A stretch of DNA of 64,000 nt, from assembly GCA_036646055.1 (NCBI GenBank), contig JAVXMY010000001.1, positions 62,001 to 126,000 on the forward strand. The letters are read 5' to 3'. Position 1 is the first letter of the stretch. Every line of letters begins with the position of its first letter. The position numbers and the translations under genes were made by a program. Below the pieces are notes generated by a model. It worked only from the letters and a program-made list of their open reading frames with translations, searched no databases and was not told the DNA's origin. This document shows positions 35,221 to 43,660 of the stretch, one piece after another. This DNA comes from JAVWMQ01 sp036646055 (GTDB taxonomy: Bacteria; Bacillota; Clostridia; Peptostreptococcales; Anaerovoracaceae).

Positions 35221-36063
35221 TTATCTAATCATATTTTTTCCATATCTTTCAATTTGAACAACTGATCCACGGAAAGGAGAATTTGGCATAGTTGAACCAT
35301 TCCAATGACTCTTTCCACCATATGAAGTTCCATGAACAACGCTGTTTTCAACAATTACTTCAACCCATGAACCATCGCCACCCTTACTTGGGTCGTGATA
35401 TGAATTTGAACTGTCAGTATGCTCATCGGCCTTTTGGTCTCCTAGCATAGCATAAATTGAATTCCCATTGGAAAATGTAATCTTGTATACCGATCCTAGA
35501 TCCTTGCCAAACCTTGAACCTAATGCCACCACATAAAGGTCATTATCATAATTTCTCTTACCACTAATAAACTGATACCTTCTAAACCCGTTATGGTCAG
35601 TATAACTTCTGCCATCATTTAAATGAATCTGTCTTTGGGCAGAACCCTCTACCCAGTTTAGTCTGTAAGGTTCTAATGAAAATGCACTACGATCTCCACC
35701 CTGCTGGTTACCGATATACCAAGAATTAATTCTATCCATAGAAGCAAATTTATCTTTGATTCTTCTTACTTCTCTAACTTTTGCCTCTCTAATTTCTTGC
35801 TCTTTTTTCTTTTGCAATTCCGCTGCTCTTTTTCTAGCCGCCTTTTTTTTATTTATTTTGACATAGGCTTCGAACTTGTTATCCGAAATATTACTGTTTT
35901 GATTGTCTTCTAATAACTCATCAATATCTACCGAATAATGTTGTTGCTCTCTTAAGGTTAAATTATATCCCATTTTTAATTCTTCCGCGTGAGCTGGCGT
36001 CATTACGCCTGATAACACTCCTATGAACAACGTTATTGCAATAATAATTCTGCTTTTATACAT
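35221..36063 (-). CDS. Exported protein with a charged helical segment and an unassigned beta-rich C-terminal domain
   Basis: A 280-residue secreted protein. A signal peptide (1-26, cleavage after AHA) precedes an acidic stretch, then a highly charged Lys/Arg/Glu helix at about 70-118. The C-terminal domain (about 120-280) is Gly/Ser/Asn-rich and probably beta, with VVALGSRFGKDLGSVYKI, MLGDQKADEHTD and FRGSVVQIERYG. The segments VALG...DLGSVY and the AD-HTD pair recall small double-psi-barrel wall proteins, but this is only an impression. No sorting motif is present. Function is unknown. Confidence 0.75.
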   Translation of the reverse strand: MYKSRIIIAITLFIGVLSGVMTPAHAEELKMGYNLTLREQQHYSVDIDELLEDNQNSNISDNKFEAYVKINKKKAARKRAAELQKKKEQEIREAKVREVRRIKDKFASMDRINSWYIGNQQGGDRSAFSLEPYRLNWVEGSAQRQIHLNDGRSYTDHNGFRRYQFISGKRNYDNDLYVVALGSRFGKDLGSVYKITFSNGNSIYAMLGDQKADEHTDSSNSYHDPSKGGDGSWVEVIVENSVVHGTSYGGKSHWNGSTMPNSPFRGSVVQIERYGKNMIR

Positions 36064-36310
36064 ATGTATACCTCCATTTTTATTATTATTTTTGCAATAA
36101 AAAAGACCCTATTTAGGTCATTGCAGAATATTACCACCAAAAAGTTTATTAATCAAGTTTTCGCTCATTTATGTGAAGATTGTGTGAACAATCATAAGAC
36201 ACTACAAGCCCAATTTTTCTAAACTGACATTGTCTAAAAAAAATACTTTTTGTTTATGAGCCTTTACTATATAATAAGTAGTACATTGTTAAAAAAAGGA
36301 GATATATTAT

Positions 36311-37570
36311 ATGTTTAACACACTATTACTTGCACTAGTATTATTCCTATGCATTGTAGTTTTTTTTGGTTTCTTAAACGAAAAGCTAATTAAGCTACCT
36401 ACAGAAATTGCTTTGCTATTTGCTGGATTACTGCTAAGTGTCGTATTCATCTTGGGAAGTAAGGAAGGTTTTTGGGGCAAAGAATCCATTATACCAACTT
36501 TCTTACTAGAAGATTTCTTAGTTGAAGGAGTTCTTTGCTTTATGCTATTTGCCGGAGCTTGTAGACTTCGTTACTGCGACCTAAAAAGTCAATTTAAGTT
36601 AATTGGCTGTTTATCTATTGTAACAACCGTATTAGCTGCATTCCTATATGGTGCACTATCATACGGAATTGGATTACTACTAGGATTAGATAACCTGGAC
36701 TTTTCATACTGTTTACTTCTTGGTGCAATAATATCACCAACAGATCCAATTGCTGCAATGAGTATTCTTAGAAAAGTCGGATTACCAGAAGATATAGCAT
36801 TGACTATAGAAGGAGAATCATTATTTAACGACGGCGTAGGCGTTGCCCTATTCGTAGTAATCTCCGGTATGGTTGGTGGCAACGGTGCACCTCCAACAGT
36901 TTCAAGCTTTTTGATGCTACTATTTAAGGAATTATTCGGAGCAGCCCTCATTGCCATAGTAATTTCATTTCTATTGTACCAGTTATTTGTTAGAACAGAA
37001 GATATATACAGGCAAATTTTTATAAGTTTACTTGCAGTTTCTGCATCATATGTAGTTTGTGAAAAAGTTGGTTGTTCCCCTGCAATCGCTGCAGTAGTAT
37101 GTGGAATTTTCTTCGCCACATTTATGGATAAGGCCGAACAAAAAAATCCAGAGGAATTCCTAGTTTACAGAAACCTATGGTCCGTTGTAGATGCCTTCTT
37201 AAATAGCATCTTATATGTTCTACTAGGGCTAACATTTATTAACTTGTTCATTTATACTGAAAACAACGTTAAATGGATTCTTGTAGCAATTGTTTGTAAC
37301 GTAATTGCTAGATACGTAGGTGTTTTAGTTAGTTCAATATTAATTAAAGAAAAACCACAAGGCTACAGTATTTTACCTTTTACAAATCTACTGACATGGG
37401 CCGGCCTTAAAGGTGCCCTTTGCCTAGCTCTAGCAATGCAAACATCAACTATTGTACCAAAACCAGTATTTAATTCAATTCTAATTTGTACATTTGCAGT
37501 AGTAATGTTCACAACAGTAGGTCAAGGCCTAACAATCGGCAAGTACTTTAAGTCACACAAACCAAGATAA
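36311..37570 (+). CDS. Na+(K+)/H+ antiporter, CPA1 family
   Basis: A 419-residue membrane antiporter of the monovalent cation:proton antiporter-1 family, with about 12 membrane helices. The ion-site signatures ISPTDPIAAMS and EGESLFNDGVGVALF are present, the latter holding the conserved ND pair. There is no long cytoplasmic C-terminal tail. AAAAAGGAGATATATT precedes the ATG, and a TATAAT at 36270-36275 is a likely -10 element. It is monocistronic with its own terminator. Confidence 0.9.
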   Translation: MFNTLLLALVLFLCIVVFFGFLNEKLIKLPTEIALLFAGLLLSVVFILGSKEGFWGKESIIPTFLLEDFLVEGVLCFMLFAGACRLRYCDLKSQFKLIGCLSIVTTVLAAFLYGALSYGIGLLLGLDNLDFSYCLLLGAIISPTDPIAAMSILRKVGLPEDIALTIEGESLFNDGVGVALFVVISGMVGGNGAPPTVSSFLMLLFKELFGAALIAIVISFLLYQLFVRTEDIYRQIFISLLAVSASYVVCEKVGCSPAIAAVVCGIFFATFMDKAEQKNPEEFLVYRNLWSVVDAFLNSILYVLLGLTFINLFIYTENNVKWILVAIVCNVIARYVGVLVSSILIKEKPQGYSILPFTNLLTWAGLKGALCLALAMQTSTIVPKPVFNSILICTFAVVMFTTVGQGLTIGKYFKSHKPR

Positions 37571-37575
37571 ATCAC

Positions 37576-37606
37576 AAAACACCGAACTAATTGTCCGGTG
37601 TTTTTT
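37576..37606. terminator. Bidirectional terminator
   Basis: AAAACACCG and CGGTGTTTT flank an 11-nt loop; TTTTTTG follows on the plus strand. It lies between the convergent antiporter and GNAT genes. Confidence 0.85.
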
Positions 37607-37608
37607 GT

Positions 37609-38142
37609 TTACATATATTCACTTCGAAGAATATCCATTAAGTGCAAGTCGTAGTACTCATTATTTTTAAATGCCGCCTGCCTAGCAACACCAATGTATT
37701 TAAACCCAATCTTAAGGTAAAGCTTCCCCGCTCTATTGTTTTCCATAAAATGGTCAATAGTAATCCTATTTAAACCATATTTATCAAAAAGGTAGTCCAT
37801 AATCAGGCGTACAGCTTCTTCACCTAAACCCTTACCTCGGTTAGAAACATCTCCAATATATATTCTAGTAATATCACAGCAGTTATCGTGGCCACCTAGG
37901 TTAGAAATATATATTCTACCAATCAGTTCATCAGATTCCTTGGCAAAAATCGAAAATTGCAGCTCAGTCTCACTATGCTGTCTCTCTAGAAATTCGTTTT
38001 TGACTTCCTCATAGTCTCTTCCCTTGTTAATGCTAAAGTAAGGAGTAATCTCATCACTCGCCTCCCACACAGCAAACTTACTACAATCCTCTAAGGTAGA
38101 TTCCTTAAAATATAAATTCTTACTGCTAATAATCTTATCCAT
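37609..38142 (-). CDS. GNAT acetyltransferase (RimJ/RimL-like)
   Basis: A 177-residue N-acetyltransferase. The start at ATG 38142 has GTGAGGTTGTT upstream; the longer open frame overlaps the next gene and is not supported. The acetyl-CoA pyrophosphate loop appears as NRGKGLGEEAVRLIMDYLF, followed by LNRITIDHFMENNRAGKLYLKIGFKYIG, typical of the RimL-type branch. The substrate is unknown. It follows the other GNAT gene by 28 nt, probably one transcript. Confidence 0.87.
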   Translation of the reverse strand: MDKIISSKNLYFKESTLEDCSKFAVWEASDEITPYFSINKGRDYEEVKNEFLERQHSETELQFSIFAKESDELIGRIYISNLGGHDNCCDITRIYIGDVSNRGKGLGEEAVRLIMDYLFDKYGLNRITIDHFMENNRAGKLYLKIGFKYIGVARQAAFKNNEYYDLHLMDILRSEYM

Positions 38143-38170
38143 AACAACCTCACTAAATTTTCGTGGTTTA

Positions 38171-38659
38171 TTAATAAAACTTTCTTCTAACAATCTCAAC
38201 AAATCTGTTAGGATCATCAGTACCTTCATCAACTATACAAGGACCACTTGGGCGATTCTCACCTGTAGGTTTAAATCCTGTAGCCTCATAAAGACCTTCT
38301 CCGATTTTATTATCAGGGTAATGCATTAATTCCACACATTCAATAGAAGGAAACTCCTCTTTAAATAAATCCATTGATGCCAAAAGTGCCTTCTTACCAT
38401 AGCCATGGCCCTGCTGCTTCTTATCAATCATAAATCTATGCAAGAATACGTAATCAGGATTATCGTCAACAAAGTAATATAGAATGAAGCCAATTGGCAT
38501 TTCATCGTCATAAATAACCTTCGTCTTAAAGTCCTTCTCAAAACAAAGCTCAGCTAAAGAAAATAAATTTCCTTCCATGAACCCCTTCTGCTCATCATGA
38601 ACTTCCATATCAATAACTGCCCTGAAATTTTCTCTAGTAACCTCTTTAAATTTGATCAT
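38171..38659 (-). CDS. GNAT acetyltransferase (spermine/spermidine acetyltransferase-like)
   Basis: A 162-residue GNAT protein. MIKFKEVTRENFRAVIDMEV at the start and the acetyl-CoA loop QQGHGYGKKALLASMDLF, then YEATGFKPTGE, fit the BltD/PaiA-like branch that acetylates polyamines or similar amines. The substrate is inferred only from family resemblance. It is the first gene of a two-GNAT unit. Confidence 0.85.
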   Translation of the reverse strand: MIKFKEVTRENFRAVIDMEVHDEQKGFMEGNLFSLAELCFEKDFKTKVIYDDEMPIGFILYYFVDDNPDYVFLHRFMIDKKQQGHGYGKKALLASMDLFKEEFPSIECVELMHYPDNKIGEGLYEATGFKPTGENRPSGPCIVDEGTDDPNRFVEIVRRKFY

Positions 38660-38801
38660 TTGCGCCTCCTTAATCTATATCATTAGCAATATTATAACAT
38701 ATTATATTGTTTATTGAAAATTTAAATGAAAATTGCGTACTTGATTATAAAATCTAGTACGCAATAAATTTCTACTTTAAAAAATCACATCAATGGATTA
38801 A

Positions 38802-40025
38802 TTAACCTCTGTTTTTTATAACTTCCTTATGCTCAATATTTATCTTATTAAATAATTCTTTATCAAGACAAATATCAACAACTGCTCTAGTGTATGCAGA
38901 AATCACAGATTTCATCGTATCCATGGCTGGTTCTGAATTAACCAAATCCATTGCGCTTCTCTCATGAACCTCAATTACGTCACATTTATTTGGTGCAATT
39001 TCGACGTAAGCCGTTGGACATTCATAACTAACATTACCAATGTCCCCTGAACCTGAACCTGGATACTCATTTTCAGGAATGAATTTCGTATATCCAAATT
39101 TACATAAATGGTCTTGACATACCTTGACTAATGCCGGTACATTTATCATATCATCGTAAGGATTTTCGTAATCTTTGTATTCTAGTTTTGCACCAGTTGC
39201 CAGTTCTGCAGCTTTTGCTATATTTATAACTCTTTCTCTAAGTTTCTTCAATCCTTCTTTCGATTTTGATCTAATACTGAATTTACACTGTGCAAATTCA
39301 GGAACAATATTTGCAGCCACTCCACCTTCAGTAATAATTCCGTGAATTCTTTCATCTTTATGAATATGTTCTCTCATAGCATTAATATTATTAAACATAC
39401 TAATAACCGCATCTAAGGCATTAATGCCCTTTTCTGGATTCTGCGCTGCATGAGCCGGTACACCGTGAAAACTGAATTCAATAGAGTTCATTGCTAATGA
39501 TAATGTTTCAATTGATGTGAACTCGTCCAAATGCGCCTGAAATGCTAAATCCACATCTGCAAAAGCACCAGTTTTAATGATGTCATATTTGGCACCAAAT
39601 GTTTCTTCAGCTGGTGTACCAATAACTTTGACTATGCAATTAATTTCTTCTAAAACATCCATCAAAGAAACTGCGCAACCGCACATACATGCCGCTATCC
39701 AATTGTGCCCACACGCATGTCCTGGTTCTCCATTAGGTCCAAACCCTGGAAGTGCATCATATTCAGCAACAAAAGCCACAACTTTAGTCTTATCATTTTT
39801 TTTATTAGGTCCATATTCAGCTATAAATGCTGTTGGAATATTTGGGCAAGGATATGAAATTTCAAACTTCTTCTCCTTTAGATATGTACATAAATATTCT
39901 GCAGATAAAAATTCTTCTCCTCCTAATTCAGGATGTCTAAAAATATAATCCGATATACATACAAACTCATCAAAATTATTTTTTAATTTATTATCAATTA
40001 TACTACATATTCTTTCTTTGTTCAT
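38802..40025 (-). CDS. M20-family metallopeptidase/amidohydrolase
   Basis: A 407-residue zinc amidohydrolase related to AbgB and other amidohydrolases acting on aminoacyl conjugates. Metal ligands: His in GHACGHNWIAA, Glu pair in TPAEETFGA, and later His in FSFHGVPAHAAQNP (dimerisation lid) and VEIAPNKCDVIEVHE. It follows a YfcC-type transporter by 12 nt, and a divergent RpiR regulator lies upstream. Uptake and intracellular hydrolysis of a peptide-like or acylated amino acid substrate is inferred. Confidence 0.87.
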   Translation of the reverse strand: MNKERICSIIDNKLKNNFDEFVCISDYIFRHPELGGEEFLSAEYLCTYLKEKKFEISYPCPNIPTAFIAEYGPNKKNDKTKVVAFVAEYDALPGFGPNGEPGHACGHNWIAACMCGCAVSLMDVLEEINCIVKVIGTPAEETFGAKYDIIKTGAFADVDLAFQAHLDEFTSIETLSLAMNSIEFSFHGVPAHAAQNPEKGINALDAVISMFNNINAMREHIHKDERIHGIITEGGVAANIVPEFAQCKFSIRSKSKEGLKKLRERVINIAKAAELATGAKLEYKDYENPYDDMINVPALVKVCQDHLCKFGYTKFIPENEYPGSGSGDIGNVSYECPTAYVEIAPNKCDVIEVHERSAMDLVNSEPAMDTMKSVISAYTRAVVDICLDKELFNKINIEHKEVIKNRG

Positions 40026-40037
40026 CTTTTCTCCTTA

Positions 40038-41486
40038 TTATGCTCCGTAATTAAATATTGTCATTAAGATTAATCCAACTACAGCAGTTGGAATATACAC
40101 AATGAATACAAATTTAATAGCCTCTTTTAAATACTTAAAGAAGTCTACACCTGCCATTGTACACATTGCATAGTTAATCCCTTCCCAAGGAGCAACCCAT
40201 CCAAAAGTACCAGTTCCAAAAGCATATGCAGAAACTACAATCTGTCTTGGAATCTTAAGTATATCTGCCAGTGGTGCCATAATTGGCATTAGCGCAGCCG
40301 CAAGTCCTGAACTGCTCTGAATAAATAGCATAGCAATTGACGCAACTGCAAACATTACTATTACACAAATCACCTTTGGCATATCCGCTAGAACATTTGA
40401 AAGCCCATGAAGCATCGTATCCATTGTATTACTATCTTCTAAAATCTTTGTAATAACTCTTGATGCACTAATTAGTAATACCGCAGAAAGAACAGAAGAC
40501 ATTCCTTCTAAGAACTGATTTATAAGTTGATTAATTTTCAACCCACCGACTAACGGAATAATAATTCCCATAAATAAGAATACTGAAGCTATTTCTTCAA
40601 ACCACCAGCTCTGTTTAAGTACGCCATAAACAATTAATCCTAAACCAGCAAATGTCAATAATAAAACTAAAATCCCACGACCAGATAGTCCTTCTAAGTT
40701 ATCCACATTGTATTCCTCGTATTCACTTTTCTTTACAAGATCACTTTCGTAGCAAGAAGATAACTTTGGATTTGCTTTGACTTTTAATGCGTATCTCAAA
40801 ATATACGCACTTGTAAGACCCATTGCAACTACCCACATAACTATTCTAACACCGATTCCAGACATCATTGGAACCTCTGCCAAAGCTTGTCCAACACCAA
40901 CATTATAAGGATTAACAAATGCAAATGCAGAGCCTGTTGCAACTCCAAAGTGAATTATCATTAAACCAGACATCGAATCAAAACCCATAGATACCATCAA
41001 CGGAACTAATACCATTATAAATGGAATAGCCTCTTCATATATCCCCGCGGTTGCCGCTGCAAGTCCAAATGCATATACACAAATAGGGATAATTATATAT
41101 GACTTTGTTCCAAATTTCTTAACTAGTGAATTTATTCCTGTTGTGATAGATCCTGTCGCTATAATTGCGGTAAATGCACCTGCACATATCATAATTAAAA
41201 AACTTATATCTGCAGCCTCTAATGCTCCACCAATAAATGATGTCCATAAATCTGAAAACCCTTGAGGATTTGACTCCGTATACTGGAATGAATTTGGATT
41301 AATAACTTCTCTGGTATCTCCACCAAGAGCACCAATTGCAACTTCGTGCCTTGCATACTCTCCACCAGGAATGAAATATGTTGCTCCTGCAAGTAGTACA
41401 ATGATTACAAACACAATAATCAAAGGATGCAAATCAGCAAGTTTCTCCCATTTAGGTGATGAACTTTTTTCTTTTGTTTTACTCAT
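40038..41486 (-). CDS. YfcC family transporter (DcuC/ArgF-type anaerobic carrier)
   Basis: A 482-residue secondary transporter with about 12 membrane helices. The start is the ATG at 41486, preceded by TTGGGAGGTTTAAAA; the upstream open frame only translates this site. The segments YEEAIPFIMVLVPLMVSMGFD, HFGVATGSAFAFVNPYNVG and GTGTFGWVAPWEG are typical of YfcC, a C4-dicarboxylate-carrier-fold family with proposed amino-acid or peptide substrates. It is in an operon with the M20 hydrolase and divergent from rpiR. Confidence 0.9.
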   Translation of the reverse strand: MSKTKEKSSSPKWEKLADLHPLIIVFVIIVLLAGATYFIPGGEYARHEVAIGALGGDTREVINPNSFQYTESNPQGFSDLWTSFIGGALEAADISFLIMICAGAFTAIIATGSITTGINSLVKKFGTKSYIIIPICVYAFGLAAATAGIYEEAIPFIMVLVPLMVSMGFDSMSGLMIIHFGVATGSAFAFVNPYNVGVGQALAEVPMMSGIGVRIVMWVVAMGLTSAYILRYALKVKANPKLSSCYESDLVKKSEYEEYNVDNLEGLSGRGILVLLLTFAGLGLIVYGVLKQSWWFEEIASVFLFMGIIIPLVGGLKINQLINQFLEGMSSVLSAVLLISASRVITKILEDSNTMDTMLHGLSNVLADMPKVICVIVMFAVASIAMLFIQSSSGLAAALMPIMAPLADILKIPRQIVVSAYAFGTGTFGWVAPWEGINYAMCTMAGVDFFKYLKEAIKFVFIVYIPTAVVGLILMTIFNYGA

Positions 41487-41510
41487 TTTTAAACCTCCCA
41501 AACTTGAAAT

Positions 41511-41540
41511 AATAAGTAATAACTTATAAGTAATAAGATT
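41511..41540. repeat. Direct/inverted repeat, candidate RpiR operator
   Basis: TAAGTAATA occurs at 41513-41521 and again at 41527-41535 (14-bp period). The arms ATAAGT and ACTTAT form an inverted repeat around AATA (41512-41527). It lies in the leader of the YfcC operon, facing rpiR. Confidence 0.4.
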
Positions 41541-41715
41541 TGAATAACTTTTGCTATCCGTCCACAAAAAAATATTTATATTTTTATTATATTTTATAAA
41601 CATTTCTAACCAAAGTCAACCTTTTTTATTTTTTTTTGAATATTTTCATTTTTTTATTCTAGCAATACGATTTATGATATACTGTATAAAAGAAATTTCC
41701 ATGAAAGGATTTACC

Positions 41716-42552
41716 ATGAGTACAACAATAAGAGAATTAATTAAAACAAAATACAGCCTTTTTTCTAAAAAAGAGCAACAAATTGCTAACTATGTTTTAG
41801 AAAATTATCAACAATCCATGCTTTTGTCTTCAAGTGAGTTAGCACACATTGCTAATGTAAGTGATACAACAGTTGTTCGATTTGCTAAAACATTAGGATT
41901 CGCTGGATTCTATGAGTACAAATCAACCATTAAAAAGGAATATGTACCAACACAAAAGGTCTACGCATCTTTAGCCTCTCTAGAAGAAGAACGTTCTAAG
42001 GATTCAACTTTGTTGAGTTGGTACTTTAAAGGAATAACTAATGACTTTATTTCATTCTTAAATTCAATTTCCCTAAGTAATTTAGATAAAATGGCAGATG
42101 CTGTTATTAATAGCGAAACGGTTTATCTCTTTGGTGTCGGCTCAGATGAAGTGGTTGTCCATTTTTTGAAAAATTATTTAACTGTTATGGGGATTAAATG
42201 CATCGCAATTACGCAAGACGGATTAGCACTTAAAGAGTCCTTCTTCTTTTTAAATGATAAAGATTCTGTGATTATGTGCGCCTACCCAACCCTGCAAGAC
42301 TCAGAATTATGGGTTGCAAACCATACTAAACGTACTGGGGCTAGACTCCTATTGCTTACTGATTCAGAAATCACCACACGCAAATTCAGTCCTTATGCTA
42401 GTATAGAGGTTAAAGACGGTCCTGAAACTTTCTTTAACTCCTATGTCCTTCAGTTAATGTTTTGCAATGCCTTATTGCTACGCATTTATGAAAAAAATAC
42501 TGAGATTACTACAAAAGCTATGAAAGATTATCAAGACATGTTGTCTGAATAA
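41716..42552 (+). CDS. RpiR-family transcriptional regulator (HTH plus SIS domain)
   Basis: A 278-residue regulator. The start at ATG 41716 is chosen for AAAGGATTTACC upstream. The N-terminal HTH_6 domain (about 1-77) shows LFSKKEQQIANYVLEN and SSSELAHIANVSDTTVVRFAKTLGF. A SIS domain follows (about 105-250; VYLFGVGSDEVVVHFLKNYL), usually binding phosphosugars or amino-sugar derivatives. Its position opposite the YfcC-M20 operon makes local control likely. Confidence 0.92.
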   Translation: MSTTIRELIKTKYSLFSKKEQQIANYVLENYQQSMLLSSSELAHIANVSDTTVVRFAKTLGFAGFYEYKSTIKKEYVPTQKVYASLASLEEERSKDSTLLSWYFKGITNDFISFLNSISLSNLDKMADAVINSETVYLFGVGSDEVVVHFLKNYLTVMGIKCIAITQDGLALKESFFFLNDKDSVIMCAYPTLQDSELWVANHTKRTGARLLLLTDSEITTRKFSPYASIEVKDGPETFFNSYVLQLMFCNALLLRIYEKNTEITTKAMKDYQDMLSE

Positions 42553-42606
42553 AAAATCTATTTCACTCAAACTGATTTAAATGAAAGTATTTACTCCCTA
42601 TGCTAG

Positions 42607-43203
42607 TCGAAAGGATTAGTATGTTCCAAACAAACTCATACAACTAACATTCGAATAGTAACTTCAAAAGATAAAGGCAAAGGTTTTACTAGGCATCGTG
42701 ACTACAATAATATTGACGGCCTTATTACTAATCAGCCTGGCATCGGACTGGTAACCTTGCATGCTGATTGCAACGCCATATATTTTTATGACCCAATAGG
42801 TAAAGTTATTGGACTTGCTCACTCCGGATGGAAAGGAACACTAAACAAAATTGCAAAAAACATGGTTGAAACTATGGTAAATGAGTTTAAAACTGAACCT
42901 AAGAGTCTAATTGTAGGAATCGGACCATCCATTTGCCAAGATTGCTTTGAAGTTGACTTTGATCTTGCCCATGATTTTCTAAAAGTAGATTTTCGATACA
43001 AAGACTTAATTTCTTCAACTAAATCTAAATCATATATTGATTTATGGGCAATTAATCGCATGATTCTAACTGATACAGGAATTCCAGATAATCAAATTCA
43101 CTGTATGGAAATTTGCACTATGGAAAACCTTGATATGCTATTTTCACATAGAGGTCATCATAGCAAACGTGGACTAATGGCTGCAGCAATGATGCTTAAA
43201 TAA
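42607..43203 (+). pseudogene. pgeF: 5'-truncated PgeF/YfiH family protein (purine nucleoside phosphorylase / laccase-domain)
   Basis: The frame from 42607 to 43203 encodes about 198 residues matching the C-terminal three quarters of YfiH/PgeF: SKQTHTTNIRIV, then LVTLHADCNAIYFYDP, VIGLAHSGWKGTLN and the C-terminal LFSHRGHHSKRGLMA. The three zinc ligands (His of KQTH, Cys of ADC, His of AHSGW) are all kept. The N-terminal 65-75 residues are missing, a TAG lies at 42604 in frame, and no ATG or GTG start with a ribosome binding site is present before the homology. An ATG at 42621 with AAAGGATTAGT upstream is out of frame and stops after eight codons. Decay by 5' deletion is likely; translation from an internal TTG (42757) would lose the first zinc ligand. 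Confidence 0.75.
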
Positions 43204-43215
43204 AAATCAAAAAAC

Positions 43216-43252
43216 AAAAGTAGTTGCTAACTTTATGTAAACAACCACTTTT
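43216..43252 (+). terminator. Terminator after truncated pgeF
   Basis: AAAAGTAGTTG (43216-43226) and CAACCACTTTT (43242-43252) form an 11-bp stem with one mismatch, running into TATATT. Confidence 0.7.
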
Positions 43253-43267
43253 ATATTATATTCAAAT

Positions 43268-43336
43268 TTATCTAACCTTTTTCTTCCTAAATCCAATAGC
43301 GCCAATGGCAAAGAACCCAACAATAATTAATCCCAT
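43268..43336 (-). pseudogene. Remnant of a sortase-anchored surface protein C-terminus
   Basis: The minus strand encodes MGLIIVGFFAIGAIGFRKKKVR and a stop: a hydrophobic helix followed by a basic tail, the standard end of an LPxTG protein. A stop codon lies directly before the ATG, and no LPxTG motif or upstream coding sequence remains. It looks like a decayed fragment; a short coincidental ORF is possible. Confidence 0.35.
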
Positions 43337-43504
43337 TTAACACAGTTTTCTTACCGTATTTATGTATCACATCTTTAAACTCAATCACAATAAATTTCTC
43401 TCCTATAATTCAAACTCTCTCTATTTATTATACCCTCAAATAACTATCCTTTCAACAATAGCCAGTATATCCCTGGCAAAACCCTCTCATCCCACCTCAT
43501 GGCC

Positions 43505-43540
43505 ATAGAAAAAGTAGCCTCCTATGAAGCTGCCTTCTAT
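43505..43540. repeat. Left copy of hairpin repeat flanking the CRISPR-Cas locus
   Basis: Contains AGCCTCCTATGAAGCTGC, identical over 18 nt to the copy at 52742-52759, with flanking stem bases also largely shared (AAAAG on the left, CTTC versus TTTT on the right). The stem here is degenerate compared with the right copy. Confidence 0.7.
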
Positions 43541-43660
43541 TATAAGTCTTTATCTTTATTTACATCTTTCCCTGATAGACTAGTATATTAATAGTCAAAT
43601 ATTCTGAACTTAGTTCTCTCGAATAATCTGCACTTATCCATAAGATCTTTCCTACCATAT

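Larger units (their letters stand above)
43204..43660. other. Gene-poor junction between truncated pgeF and the CRISPR array
   Basis: About 450 bp without an intact gene. It holds the pgeF terminator (43216-43252), a remnant of a sorting-signal tail on the minus strand (43268-43336), a small hairpin GCCAG-CTGGC (43461-43477) and a degenerate copy of the hairpin that also lies at the far side of the cas locus (43505-43540). The rest shows nothing recognisable. Confidence 0.6.

Noticed and set aside
36589..37119. Minus-strand ORF of 176 residues opposite the Na+/H+ antiporter
   Set aside because: Shadow of the conserved antiporter frame with no ribosome binding site.
42757..43203. Intact small PgeF starting at TTG 42757
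   Set aside because: The start lies inside the conserved LVTLHADC strand, and in-frame homology continues about 50 codons upstream, including the first zinc ligand. A truncated gene explains this better.
43441..43500. Possible short minus-strand peptide (MRWDERVLPGIYWLLLKG) near the array end
   Set aside because: Only 18 codons, no ribosome binding site and no supporting context.
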